From the NCBI GenBank assembly GCA_046590575.1, contig JBKJUS010000035.1, positions 1 through 44,479 of the forward strand: a stretch of 44,479 bases of DNA. Reading direction: 5' to 3'. The translations under genes and the position numbers were made by a program. Source of the DNA: DATLNF01 sp046590575. GTDB taxonomy: Bacteria > Actinomycetota > Actinomycetes > BP-191. The notes under the pieces were generated by a model. It had not been told where the DNA came from. It saw only the letters and a program-made list of their open reading frames with translations, and ran no database searches. Positions 7,203-15,415 of this stretch are shown here, piece by piece (the first letter of the stretch is position 1; each line of letters begins with the position of its first letter).

Positions 7203-7793
7203 TCCACGCAGTTGAAGGTCCCGCATCCCGTTCGCTGCCGGCTCGGAATATTCAAAGACCGCGACCACGGGGTCTCGCAGCTCCGGTGTTCGTCCGGACC
7301 GCTTCAGATTGTCGATCATCGAACACGACGGGCAGGACGTGGGCCGTATACCGCCGTGGCACGACGCCGGTGTACGCGGCGAGATCGGGGATCGTCAATG
7401 AGCGCGTTCGTGTCCGGTGCCACGCGGACCGCGCAATCATCCGGCGATGAAGCGGCTGGCCCGGCAGAGGGGCGCGCTACCACTGCCCGTCACAGCGGCT
7501 TCCGGGTAAACGGGGCTGCCAGAACGCCAGCCTCCGTCACAACCGCCGGCTCGCTACCGTCCCGCGCGCATGTCGTCACCGTCCTCACCGACCGGTAACG
7601 GCCTTCTCGTGGTGGGCGCCCCGCACTCCGCTGCAGCAGCCCTACGCGGCTCTGTTGCCGATGTATCGCACTCGCGACGACACCGGTAGCCATCGTCCGC
7701 CCTTGCCAGCAGGCTGTTTCGCCCGCGCCACCCCCGTACCGCTGGGCGAGCTCCAGGATGACGGGCCCGATCAGCGGCGGGAGCGCGGATTCG
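7203..7793. other. gap without a recognisable gene
   Basis: About 590 bp between the winged-helix gene and the terC stop. Minus-strand frames at 7252-7440 and 7490-7890 are open but their peptides are Arg/Thr-rich and match nothing I know. No RNA gene, repeat or clear terminator was recognised. Confidence 0.45.
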
Positions 7794-8909
7794 TCACGGA
7801 TGCCCGGCTGTCTCAGCTCGCGACTCAGAGTCGGCGTCGGGCCTAGCCGCCGCATCGCTGGCATCGGACGGCGGGATGTTGTCGGCGTCGGCACGCAGGT
7901 GGTTTTCCTCGGCGTCGCCGTCCCGCCTGTCGGCGATTAGAGACGCGATGATCGTGACCGTGAGGACGAGGGCGATGACGCTGAGCGATGTGTATGTAGG
8001 GAGATGCACCTCGAACGGCTTGCCGATGAGGAGCATCTTGACGCCGACGAACCCGAGGATGACGCCGAGGCCGACGTTCAGATAGCGGAACTTGCCCTGC
8101 ATCCCGCCGAGGAGGAAGTACAGCGACCGCAGGCCGAGGATGGCGAACGCATTGGCAGCAAACACGATGAAGGGTTCGCGGCTGACCGCCAGGATGGCGG
8201 GGACGGAATCGACAGCGAAGACGACATCCGTCGCCTCGACGAGCACAAGTACAGCGAAGAGCGGGGTCGCCAGACGTTTTCCGTTCTCACGTATGAAGAG
8301 TTTCTGCCCGTCATAGCGGCTGGTGGTCGGGATGGCACGGCCGAGGAGGCGCATCGCGACGTTTTTGTTGTAGTCAACCTGCCTGGACTCGTCGTGGCGG
8401 GTGATCTTGACTGCGGTGTAGAGCAGAAAGGCACCGAAGACATACAGGATCCACTCGAAGCGCTCGATGAGCGCTACGCCCGCGAAGATGAAGATGCCTC
8501 GCAGCACCAACGCACCAAAGATGCCCCAGAAGAGCACCCTGAATTGATACTGACGGGGAACCCCGAAGAACGAGAAAATGACCGCCCACACGAACACGTT
8601 GTCGATGGACAGACTCTTCTCGATGAGGAAGCCGGCGTAGTACTCACCGCCAGCCTGCCCGCCCTGCCACAGAAGCAGCACCACTCCGAAGGCCAGGCCG
8701 ATCGAGATCCAGATTGCCGACTCGATCGACGCCTCTTTGATGCTGATGACATGCGCGGTCTTGTGCACGACCAGCAGATCGAAAACCAGCATGACGACGA
8801 TGACGCCCACGAGCGCGAACCACGCCCAGGCAGGGACGTCAAAGTCCGCGAAGCTCGTCTCCGTGCTGCCCGCGGCGATCACGAGCGGGGACGTTGTGGC
8901 GCTAAACAT
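7794..8909 (-). CDS. TerC/Alx-family integral membrane protein
   Basis: 371 residues with about nine membrane helices and an acidic, disordered C-terminal tail (last about 45 residues). SIDNVFVWAVIFSFF and the second-half repeat EATDVVFAVDSVPAI are the duplicated TerC signature with conserved acidic residues within helices. The family is linked to tellurite resistance, manganese export and metal loading of exported proteins; the role here is unresolved. The ATG at 8909 has AGGAG six nucleotides upstream, better than a longer form starting at 8936. An 8-nt overlap with a small upstream membrane-protein ORF suggests co-translation. I saw no yybP-ykoY-like leader. Confidence 0.9.
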   Translation of the reverse strand: MFSATTSPLVIAAGSTETSFADFDVPAWAWFALVGVIVVMLVFDLLVVHKTAHVISIKEASIESAIWISIGLAFGVVLLLWQGGQAGGEYYAGFLIEKSLSIDNVFVWAVIFSFFGVPRQYQFRVLFWGIFGALVLRGIFIFAGVALIERFEWILYVFGAFLLYTAVKITRHDESRQVDYNKNVAMRLLGRAIPTTSRYDGQKLFIRENGKRLATPLFAVLVLVEATDVVFAVDSVPAILAVSREPFIVFAANAFAILGLRSLYFLLGGMQGKFRYLNVGLGVILGFVGVKMLLIGKPFEVHLPTYTSLSVIALVLTVTIIASLIADRRDGDAEENHLRADADNIPPSDASDAAARPDADSESRAETAGHP

Positions 8910-9141
8910 GCGAACTCCTGCGATCAGTGGGCGCAACGGCTGGAACCGCGCACGGATGGTTGCGTGGGCGGACCGACGCTTCAGTTCCGCTTGCGGGAGC
9001 TGGTTCGTGCGCGGTGCGGGCTCTGCGTCTTTTCAACGGGCGGTAGATTTCGTCGCGCCGGCACCAGGAACGCAGTGCGTAGGAGCCCAGCAGAAGCACG
9101 AGGACGGCTGCCACCTGCAACCAACCAAGGATGCCGTTCAT
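8902..9141 (-). CDS. small single-pass membrane protein upstream of terC
   Basis: 79 residues from ATG 9141. The N-terminus GILGWLQVAAVLVLLLGSYALRSW is a plausible single membrane helix, followed by a basic cytoplasmic region RRRARTAHE and a Pro/Ala-rich tail. The stop lies within the first codons of terC. The upstream ribosome site is weak, so the evidence is the hydrophobic segment and the overlap with terC. No family recognised. The sequence upstream is the divergent promoter region shared with the PucR-type gene. Confidence 0.45.
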   Translation of the reverse strand: MNGILGWLQVAAVLVLLLGSYALRSWCRRDEIYRPLKRRRARTAHEPAPASGTEASVRPRNHPCAVPAVAPTDRRSSHV

Positions 9142-9336
9142 ACCAGTACGGCGCGCGCCGGGTGCCCGCTCGGGCGACTTCCTGCCATCGGCCAATGGTG
9201 GGGCCGCGCGAATGGTCTGAACAAGGTGAGGTACTCGACGGAACTGCGGCCGTTTGCCTTCCGAAACTCGGAGCATTGGAGTCTCTGAAGGGAGTGTAGG
9301 AGCCGTCGGCCGCCGCATTTCGGCATACTGGGCCGC

Positions 9337-10536
9337 ATGACTGCTGGATCTGGTCGAAGGTCTGGCCACACACGACCAACCCCGTCGCAGATCGGCGCGC
9401 TGGTTGCGCCTTCGCGCGCGGACGTCATCGACCGGATCACCGCCAAAGCGGCACGGGACGCGAAGGTCGACCGCGGGCTGCTCGTCGGGTACCTGGAGGC
9501 GGCGGTCGATGCCGCTGTCTTGGGGCGCAGGCTGGGGCGTCTCGAACTGGACACCTGCCGATTGATGGGAGAGTCGGCCGCTGACCAGGGGGTTGCCCTT
9601 TCCTCCTTGCTCGATCTGTACTTGAGCGCCCTGTGGCGGCTATGGGAGGACATCACCGACCGAGCCCAGAGCGTTGGCGCCGACGTGGTGGCAGCAGCGG
9701 CTGGCGGGCTGTTCCGGGCGGCGGACGACGGAGCTGAGGCGCTCGCCGAAGGGCATGAAAGAGCGCAACGCTTAAGCGTTCGCCGCGAGGAAACGGTCAG
9801 GCGCGAGTTTGTCGACGACCTGCTCAGCGGCGGCGGCCACCCCGATCTCATGGGGGAGCGGGCCGCCCGCTTCGGCTTCAACATGGCTGGCACCCATCTG
9901 GTGATAGTTGCCCGCACTCAACGTGTTGTGGTCGACGCGGGACCCGTACACGCGCGGATAGAGAGCCACGTGCTGGTCACGTTGGGCGGCCGCGACGTGG
10001 TGGTGGCCACCAAGGACGGCGCCCTCGTCTGCGTGCTCCCCGCCTCGGCCACCGACGCGGCCGCTGACTTGTCCCGAGCCCTGGACGCGACCGGCGATGG
10101 GTCGTGGCAGATCGGCGTGGGCCGCCGCTATTCCGGCCCGGGCGGTGTCGTGCGCTCCTACCACGAGGCTCGCGAATCGCTGGAGCTGGCTCGCCGCCTC
10201 GCCGTAGTCGAACCCATCGTCAGGTTCGAGTCGATGCTGCCCTATCGGATGCTTGCCCTTGACCCGACCACGGTCGCCGAGATGGTCCACTCGGTGCTCG
10301 GCCCGCTCGACGGGGCGCGCGGCGGCCGCGAGCCACTGATCGCGACGCTCTCCGCGTACTTCGCCGAGTCCGGCAACGTCTCAGCCACAGCCAGACGCCT
10401 CAACCTCAGCCCGCGCGCAGTCGTCTACCGGCTCGAACGTATTGCCGCGCTCACCGGCCACGCCGCCGACGACCCCGAAGGTCGCTTCGTGCTTGAGCTC
10501 GCCGTGCGCGCGCGCCACATGCTGAGCGAAACCTAG
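9337..10536 (+). CDS. PucR/CdaR-type transcriptional regulator
   Basis: 399 residues. An N-terminal RsbRD-like helical region (about 20-140, ALWRLWEDITDRAQ) is followed by a GGDEF-like region (about 170-290) and a C-terminal PucR helix-turn-helix (about 335-395). The helix-turn-helix shows LIATLSAYFAESGNVSATARRLNLSPRAVVYRLERI, where NxSxTAxxLxxxxxxVxYRLxRI is diagnostic. Such proteins respond to small-molecule or cell-state signals; the inducer here is unknown. Divergent from the terC gene pair, so those genes are candidate targets. A strong hairpin follows the stop. Confidence 0.88.
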   Translation: MTAGSGRRSGHTRPTPSQIGALVAPSRADVIDRITAKAARDAKVDRGLLVGYLEAAVDAAVLGRRLGRLELDTCRLMGESAADQGVALSSLLDLYLSALWRLWEDITDRAQSVGADVVAAAAGGLFRAADDGAEALAEGHERAQRLSVRREETVRREFVDDLLSGGGHPDLMGERAARFGFNMAGTHLVIVARTQRVVVDAGPVHARIESHVLVTLGGRDVVVATKDGALVCVLPASATDAAADLSRALDATGDGSWQIGVGRRYSGPGGVVRSYHEARESLELARRLAVVEPIVRFESMLPYRMLALDPTTVAEMVHSVLGPLDGARGGREPLIATLSAYFAESGNVSATARRLNLSPRAVVYRLERIAALTGHAADDPEGRFVLELAVRARHMLSET

Positions 10537-10586
10537 GCGACATCGCGCCGCCAATTCGCTCCGGGTTCCGGCAGCAAAGCGGCAGT

Positions 10587-10613
10587 CCAAAAGGACAGAT
10601 CAGGTCCTTGTTG
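10587..10613 (+). terminator. candidate hairpin terminator after the PucR-type gene
   Basis: AAGGAC (10591-10596) pairs with GTCCTT (10604-10609) across a 7-nt loop; flanking CCAA and TTGG extend the stem past a small bulge. It lies 50 nt after the stop codon. There is no long T-run, which is common for actinobacterial terminators. Confidence 0.45.
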
Positions 10614-10786
10614 GTCCCCCAGCAGGCTTCGATCATGAACTCGTAAACGCATGGACCACTACACGCTGGCCACCGTCTACGTGGAAGAGCCGCACTCATC
10701 GGTAATCCAGTTCGACAATGCGCTGCCCGTGGGCCGTCTTATGCTGACGAGCAACTCATTGATGCAGTCGGCCGCGCGCTTGAGGA

Positions 10787-10966
10787 CTAGGCCCACCATG
10801 GTAGTGGGCGATCTTCCAGTCCGGCCACTGCCCGATCGTGGCTGGCGATCAGCCCGCCGGCCAACGCGGCTGAGATTACCGCGATGGCGAGCAGGCCGAA
10901 TGTAGACAAGCCAGCACGGCGCCGACCTGCGGCACGCCGCGCCTGGTCTGATAGCCGTCGGTCCAC
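10787..10966 (-). CDS. small membrane ORF (59 aa)
   Basis: From GTG 10966 the frame encodes a basic N-terminus (RRAAGRRRAG), one hydrophobic segment (STFGLLAIAVISAALAGGLIA) and a short tail ending PLPWWA. This is a plausible single-pass, N-in membrane protein. The ribosome site is weak and no family is recognised. A second 40-residue frame (10677-10799) overlaps its stop and may be chance. It lies in a 650-bp stretch otherwise lacking genes. Confidence 0.35.
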   Translation of the reverse strand: MDRRLSDQARRAAGRRRAGLSTFGLLAIAVISAALAGGLIASHDRAVAGLEDRPLPWWA

Positions 10967-11143
10967 ATTCCGCAGGGTGGCACATCGCCCGCTACTGGGA
11001 GGTGCTTATCCGATACCTGTGATCCACCGCTCCGCATTGACCGAGGCCGTCGAGTTCGATGCCGCGGAGCAGTGGTCCGCGGGTCGTGAATGGTGAACAC
11101 CCAGAGATTCGGTCTCCGCGCGTGCTCGACCGGTGGCATGCGA

Positions 11144-11159
11144 AGGGACCAAGGACTCT
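11144..11159. promoter_or_regulatory. possible DosR/NarL-type box
   Basis: AGGGACCAAGGACTCT is an imperfect dyad, 10 of 16 positions symmetric, resembling the GGGAC-n4-GTCCC-type boxes of DosR-like regulators; only the left half matches well. It lies 30 nt before the start of a PNPOx-fold protein, a gene class often in such regulons. No DosR-type regulator is in the window. Confidence 0.3.
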
Positions 11160-11188
11160 ACCTAGCGAGCCGAACCTCGAGGACGGTG

Positions 11189-11662
11189 ATGGGCATGACG
11201 ACTCGCATCGACGACACCGTGACGATCCTCGAACCGAACGAGTGCTGGCAGCTGCTGCGAACGACCGAGGTGGGACGGCTAGCCGTGGTCGTCGAGGACA
11301 GGCCGGACATCTTCCCGATCAACTTCCTGGTCGATCACGGTACGATCGTGTTTCGGACAGCGGAGGGCACCAAGCTCGCCTCGCTGTCTTCAGACGGCAT
11401 GGTCGCGTTCGAGGCTGACGGTTATGACGGGGACATCCGTAGCGCTTGGAGCGTCGTCATCAAGGGTCGTGCGGACGAGATCACAAGGATGCACGACCTG
11501 GTCGAGACCACCACATTGCCCTTGTTTCCGTGGCACTCCGCGCCCAAGGCCCATTTCGTGCGGGTCGTGCCCGACCAGATCAGTGGGCGACGGTTCTCCG
11601 TCGGCGACGCAACAGCCTGGCTGACGCCCCTAACAAATGCGCGCCACGTGTCCGCTGAGTAG
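11189..11662 (+). CDS. pyridoxamine 5'-phosphate oxidase-fold flavin/F420-type protein
   Basis: 157 residues, split-barrel fold. Typical elements are ECWQLLRTTEVGRLAVV at the N-terminus, IFPINFLVDHGTIVFRT and GTKLA in the flavin-binding part, then SVVIKGRADEI. Actinobacterial members bind FMN, F420 or heme, and many are stress or hypoxia genes; the substrate cannot be read from sequence. The ATG at 11189 follows GAGGA at 11179-11183, and a second ATG lies at 11195. Monocistronic as far as I can see. Confidence 0.85.
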   Translation: MGMTTRIDDTVTILEPNECWQLLRTTEVGRLAVVVEDRPDIFPINFLVDHGTIVFRTAEGTKLASLSSDGMVAFEADGYDGDIRSAWSVVIKGRADEITRMHDLVETTTLPLFPWHSAPKAHFVRVVPDQISGRRFSVGDATAWLTPLTNARHVSAE

Positions 11663-11801
11663 CCGGCCCCCCACGAACTGGTGGTGCCGATCGGCTTGTG
11701 TCGGTCGACGTAGTCTCGAGGATGCCGACAACAAGCCAAGGCCGTGGCGAGGAGCTGAACAGGATGAAGGCGACGATGTCCCCATGTCGGGATAGCCACG
11801 A

Positions 11802-12443
11802 ATGAGGCTGCCGAACGCTGCCCATGACGTGCATCACTGGGCGATCACCCAGCTCGTCCCCGACTTCACCCTGCTGGATGTCTGGTCGTTGCCGGCCGAT
11901 GGCGGGGCTGACGACTTCGCCTCCTTCCTCGAGATCATGGCGTCCCTCGATCCCGCCCATGCAGCGTCGACCGCCAGTCGGGCGCTCTTCGCGTTGCGAT
12001 TCCGCGTGGGGAGGTGGCTCGGTTGGGACGACGTCACTCAGCAGCGGCCCGTACCAGGGTGCACCGAAACGACGCTGCGCGCCCGCCTTCCCGAACGGCT
12101 CCGGGACAGCGCGACGAGACCGGCAATCAGTGTCGCGATGCAGCGATCCGCCGGCGGCTTCATCCCGCTGTATCGCACCCACGACGAGTGGGCCGCCGAG
12201 ATCTCCAACGGCACGGTGCATGGGGTGCTGCATGTTGCGTGGGTCGAGCAAGGCGCGGATCGTTATCGGCCGCAGATGGGCGTCTACGTCAAGCCCCGGG
12301 GCAGGCTCGGCAAGGCCTACCTGATGCTGATCGGGCCGTTTCGCCACCTCATCGTCTACCCGGCACTTATGCGCCACATCGGACGTGCGTGGGAGGCTCG
12401 TGACCGCACCCGGCCGGGCGCCGTCCGCGACCCGCAGCGGTGA
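11802..12443 (+). CDS. DUF2867 family protein
   Basis: 213 residues. Conserved features are AHDVHHWAITQLVPDFTLLDVW at the N-terminus, and LRFRVGRWLGWDD, VHGVLHVAWVEQG and MGVYVKPRGRLGKAYLMLIGPFRHLIVYPAL in the rest, the pattern of DUF2867, which often occurs near NAD(P)-binding or oxidoreductase genes. No catalytic role is established. No signal peptide or membrane helix. The stop TGA overlaps the GTG start of the flavin oxidoreductase, so the two are coupled. Confidence 0.82.
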   Translation: MRLPNAAHDVHHWAITQLVPDFTLLDVWSLPADGGADDFASFLEIMASLDPAHAASTASRALFALRFRVGRWLGWDDVTQQRPVPGCTETTLRARLPERLRDSATRPAISVAMQRSAGGFIPLYRTHDEWAAEISNGTVHGVLHVAWVEQGADRYRPQMGVYVKPRGRLGKAYLMLIGPFRHLIVYPALMRHIGRAWEARDRTRPGAVRDPQR

Positions 12444-13996
12444 GCTCTGACCCCGTCGTGGTCGTCGGCGCCGGCCACAACGGCTTAGTCGCCGCCTGCT
12501 ACCTCGCGAAGGCCGGGAGACGGGTGGTCGTGTTGGAGGCCTCCGACAAGCCCGGTGGCGGCTGCCGGACCGACGAGACCATTCCCGGATTCTTGTTCAA
12601 CACCCACGCCGCCGCACACAACATCATCAACATGACCAAGATTCCGGCGGAGCTGGGCTTGCGCGGCGCGGGGCTGGAGTACCTCCCGATGGACCCATTC
12701 GCCACCGGCGTGTTCCGGGACGGGCGGATAGTCCGCTTCCATCGCGACCTCGATCAGACGGTGGACTCCATCGCCGAGCACAGCCGTCCAGATGCCGACG
12801 CCTACCGAGCGTTCATGCACCGAGCGATCCCCCTGGTCAAGACCGCGGTGAGCGGACTGGAGAGCGGCTCGACGGCGACCGGAGTCCTGAAGGGGGCGGC
12901 CAGCAAGTTGCTGTCGCTGCTGCAGGGGCTCAAGCGCGCCGGCGGCCCGGCCGGCCTGGCCCACGACCTCGTCACACCGTACGGCGCCCTGCTCCAGACC
13001 GCTCTGCCGAGTGACCTGACGCGAGCCCCGATCAGCTCCTTCGCCAGCCATTCCTCAGCCGGTCCGCATCAGCCGGGTGGTTCGTTCTTCGTGTTCTGGC
13101 AGGCCGCCTACCACCTCTTCGGGCAGTGGCATCCGCGAGGCGGCTCGCAATCTCTGACCACCGCGCTGATCAGCCGGCTCGAAGAGTGGGGTGGGGAGGT
13201 GCGCACCGGCTCCGTCGTCGAGAGCATCGACGCCCGCGGCGGTGCCGCGCGCGCGGTGATCCTCGACAGCGGTGAGCGGATCGCCGCCGTCGCTGTCGTG
13301 ACCGCGATCGACGTACAGACCGCCCTGCTCGACCTGCTCGACCCGCCGCTGGCCGGTCAGGACGCCACCGACCTCGCCGCCGCGCATCGCGGCAACGCCG
13401 TGCAGATGGTCGTGCACCTCGCCACCGACAAGCTTCCGCCGTACCCGAACGCGCGGCCTGGCGACTGGAACGGTCTGCAGTCTCACGTGGACACCCTCGA
13501 GGAGCTTCGTCGGGGCTTCCTGTCCGCTGACGCGCGGCGGCTGCCCGATCCGGTGTCGACCTACTGCTTCACGCCGAGCGTGTACGACGACTCGCTCGCC
13601 CCGCCGGGCCGGCACACGGTCTACCTCGCGTGTCCGTGCGCGCCGTACGACGTGGTGGGTGGTTGGCCGGACCAGCAGGAAGCGTTCGCCGACGCGATGG
13701 TGGCGCAGGTCGAGGCCCATGCTCCCGGATTCACCGACAGCATCCTGGCCAGGACCGTGCGGACGCCCGCGCTCATGGCGCAGGAGTTGCGCTGGCCGGG
13801 AGCACACCCGATGCACCTCGACATCAGCCTCGACCAACTGGCCTTCCAGCGTCCGACGCGTCGGCTGTCCGGGCACACCGTGCCCGGCGTGGCTGGTCTC
13901 TTCACCTGCGGGGCATCGACGGCACCGGTGGGCGGCATCGCCGGCAGCTCGGGTAAGGCGGCTGCGCTCGGTCTGTTGAAGTCCCTGCCGCACTAG
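12440..13996 (+). CDS. phytoene-desaturase-like FAD oxidoreductase
   Basis: 518 residues. VVVVGAGHNGLVAACYLAKAG is the N-terminal dinucleotide-binding motif, followed by VVVLEASDKPGGGCRT, as in CrtI/COG1233 enzymes. The C-terminus GLFTCGASTAPVGGIAGSSGKAAA closes the FAD site. It matches the PYROXD2-like branch rather than carotenoid genes, and no carotenoid genes are nearby, so the substrate is unknown. GTG start overlaps the DUF2867 stop. A hairpin follows the stop. Confidence 0.88.
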   Translation: MSSDPVVVVGAGHNGLVAACYLAKAGRRVVVLEASDKPGGGCRTDETIPGFLFNTHAAAHNIINMTKIPAELGLRGAGLEYLPMDPFATGVFRDGRIVRFHRDLDQTVDSIAEHSRPDADAYRAFMHRAIPLVKTAVSGLESGSTATGVLKGAASKLLSLLQGLKRAGGPAGLAHDLVTPYGALLQTALPSDLTRAPISSFASHSSAGPHQPGGSFFVFWQAAYHLFGQWHPRGGSQSLTTALISRLEEWGGEVRTGSVVESIDARGGAARAVILDSGERIAAVAVVTAIDVQTALLDLLDPPLAGQDATDLAAAHRGNAVQMVVHLATDKLPPYPNARPGDWNGLQSHVDTLEELRRGFLSADARRLPDPVSTYCFTPSVYDDSLAPPGRHTVYLACPCAPYDVVGGWPDQQEAFADAMVAQVEAHAPGFTDSILARTVRTPALMAQELRWPGAHPMHLDISLDQLAFQRPTRRLSGHTVPGVAGLFTCGASTAPVGGIAGSSGKAAALGLLKSLPH

Positions 13997-14046
13997 CTTC
14001 CGCTGCTGGCTGTTCCCGCGGACGGCAGATAGGCGTAAGGTAGCGA

Positions 14047-14072
14047 CGACACGAAAAGTCCCGCTCGTGTCG
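14047..14072 (+). terminator. candidate hairpin after the flavin oxidoreductase
   Basis: CGACACGA (14047-14054) and TCGTGTCG (14065-14072) are perfect 8-bp arms around a 10-nt loop, 50 nt after the stop and 80 nt before the STAS gene. It could end the upstream transcript or be an operator for the STAS gene. Confidence 0.4.
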
Positions 14073-14150
14073 GGCCAGTTTGGCTGGCTTGGAAGCGATG
14101 CTCCGGACCTCTGGTAGCGCGACTGCCCTAGCGCGCGCCAGGGAAGGTTC

Positions 14151-14645
14151 ATGGCACCGATCGGGACGACAACGTTGACCGCACCAAGTGCGGACGCGGG
14201 CACTGGCGGTAGCGACACCGATTGCATGGTCATGTGGCTCCTCGGCGAGCATGACATCTCCACGGCGCCCGGGCTGTGGGCGGACCTGGTGGCGGCGATG
14301 GCGGTCGACGACGCCGACCTGGTGCTCGACCTGAGCGGGCTGGGCTTCCTCGACGCCGCGATCGTCGGTCTTTTCGTCCGCGCCCAGGAGACGCTGCGAG
14401 CGCAGTCGCGGACGCTGACCTTGCGGGCACCGACGACCTTCGCCCGACAGATCTTCGGACTGTGCGGCATTTCCAGCTTCCTGGAACCCGATCCCGTGAC
14501 GCTCTTGCGGGAGGTCGACCCAGCGGCCGCGTTGGGAACGTGGGTCGAGGTGCCACCGTCGAAACGCGACGCGGCGAACCCGGAGAGTGACCCGCACGGG
14601 GTCAGCGAATCCGTGTCCTCTTCGAGCATCGTCAGTCCCCGGTGA
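14151..14645 (+). CDS. STAS-domain anti-anti-sigma-type protein
   Basis: 164 residues with a STAS domain at about 20-115. GEHDISTAPGLW and LVLDLSGLGFLDAAIVGLFVRA match anti-sigma-factor antagonists of the SpoIIAA/RsbV type. The phosphorylated Ser of the canonical DSSG motif is Ala here (LDAAIV), so kinase control by phosphorylation at this site looks unlikely. The C-terminal 40 residues are polar and disordered. ATG is preceded by GGGAAGG. A GAF-ANTAR gene follows 19 nt later, suggesting one operon; no cognate anti-sigma kinase is in the window. Confidence 0.82.
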   Translation: MAPIGTTTLTAPSADAGTGGSDTDCMVMWLLGEHDISTAPGLWADLVAAMAVDDADLVLDLSGLGFLDAAIVGLFVRAQETLRAQSRTLTLRAPTTFARQIFGLCGISSFLEPDPVTLLREVDPAAALGTWVEVPPSKRDAANPESDPHGVSESVSSSSIVSPR

Positions 14646-14664
14646 CTGCTTCCCTCGTGACTGC

Positions 14665-15363
14665 GTGACGGAGAACCGGAGACTTCGAATCTTGCACCAG
14701 CTCGTCGCCAGCGAGGACGACCCGCTGGAGACGAAGCGACTCTGTGAGGTGTGCGCCGAAGTCATCGGCATGAGCGGCGCCGGAATCATGCTGATTTCGG
14801 GCGATGTCCCTCGAGGTGCGGTGTGCAGCACCAACCCGACGAGCGCGCTGATCGAAGAGCTGCAGTACGCGCTGGGGGAAGGCCCGTGCATCGACTCCTA
14901 CCAGCAGGATCGTCCGGTGATGGAGCCGGACCTCGCCAACCCGCAGCACCCGCGCTGGCCAGCTTTCACGGGTCCGGTCCTCGACGCGGGCGCGCGGGCG
15001 GTCTTCGGCTTCCCGCTCCGGGTGGGGGCAGTCCGTCTCGGCGCTCTCAACTTCTACCGTGACACGCCGGGGGCGCTCACCGACGACCAGCACGCCGACG
15101 CCCTGGCGGCCGCCGGCATCGTTGCCCAAGCTCTCTTAGTGATGCAGGCCCGGGCACCGGTCGGCACGTTGTCGGCAGACCTGGAGGCGAACGCCGACTT
15201 CAAGTACGTCGTGCACCAGGCAGCCGGCATGGTGGCTGCCCAGCTCGATATCGGCGTGGGACAAGCGCTCATCCGGCTCCGCGCCCACAGCTTCGGCACC
15301 GAGCGTCCGCTGAACGACTTGGCTCAAGACGTGGTGGAGAGAAGATTCAGATTCGGCTCGTAA
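14665..15363 (+). CDS. GAF-ANTAR regulatory protein
   Basis: 232 residues from the GTG at 14665; the longer reading from 14587 overlaps the STAS gene. A GAF domain (about 20-150) contains LGEGPCIDSYQQDRPVMEPDL and ALNFYRD. The ANTAR RNA-binding domain (about 170-230) shows FKYVVHQAAGMVAAQLDIGVGQALIRLRAH, somewhat divergent from the usual motif. Such proteins bind paired hairpins in mRNA and prevent termination. No clear ribosome site, so the start is uncertain. A second GAF-ANTAR gene follows 52 nt later. Confidence 0.82.
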   Translation: MTENRRLRILHQLVASEDDPLETKRLCEVCAEVIGMSGAGIMLISGDVPRGAVCSTNPTSALIEELQYALGEGPCIDSYQQDRPVMEPDLANPQHPRWPAFTGPVLDAGARAVFGFPLRVGAVRLGALNFYRDTPGALTDDQHADALAAAGIVAQALLVMQARAPVGTLSADLEANADFKYVVHQAAGMVAAQLDIGVGQALIRLRAHSFGTERPLNDLAQDVVERRFRFGS

Positions 15364-15415
15364 AAGGTCGGAATTAAGTTCATGATGGATTCGATGGAAC
15401 GACTGGGGACGACCG

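Larger units (their letters stand above)
10537..11188. other. gap between PucR-type gene and PNPOx-fold gene
   Basis: Contains the hairpin at 10587-10613, the 59-residue membrane ORF on the minus strand, and the candidate dyad at 11144-11159. I see no other gene, RNA or repeat here. Confidence 0.45.

Noticed and set aside
7205..7319. Minus-strand frame starting MIDNLKRSG
   Set aside because: The start looks protein-like but the frame runs antisense into the winged-helix gene, has no ribosome site and no family.
7490..7894. 134-residue minus-strand frame after terC
   Set aside because: It overlaps the terC C-terminus in another frame and is low-complexity in composition.
12440..13996. Carotenoid (crtI) assignment
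   Set aside because: Only the FAD motif is shared; no crtB, crtE or crtY genes occur nearby and the C-terminus fits the PYROXD2-like branch.
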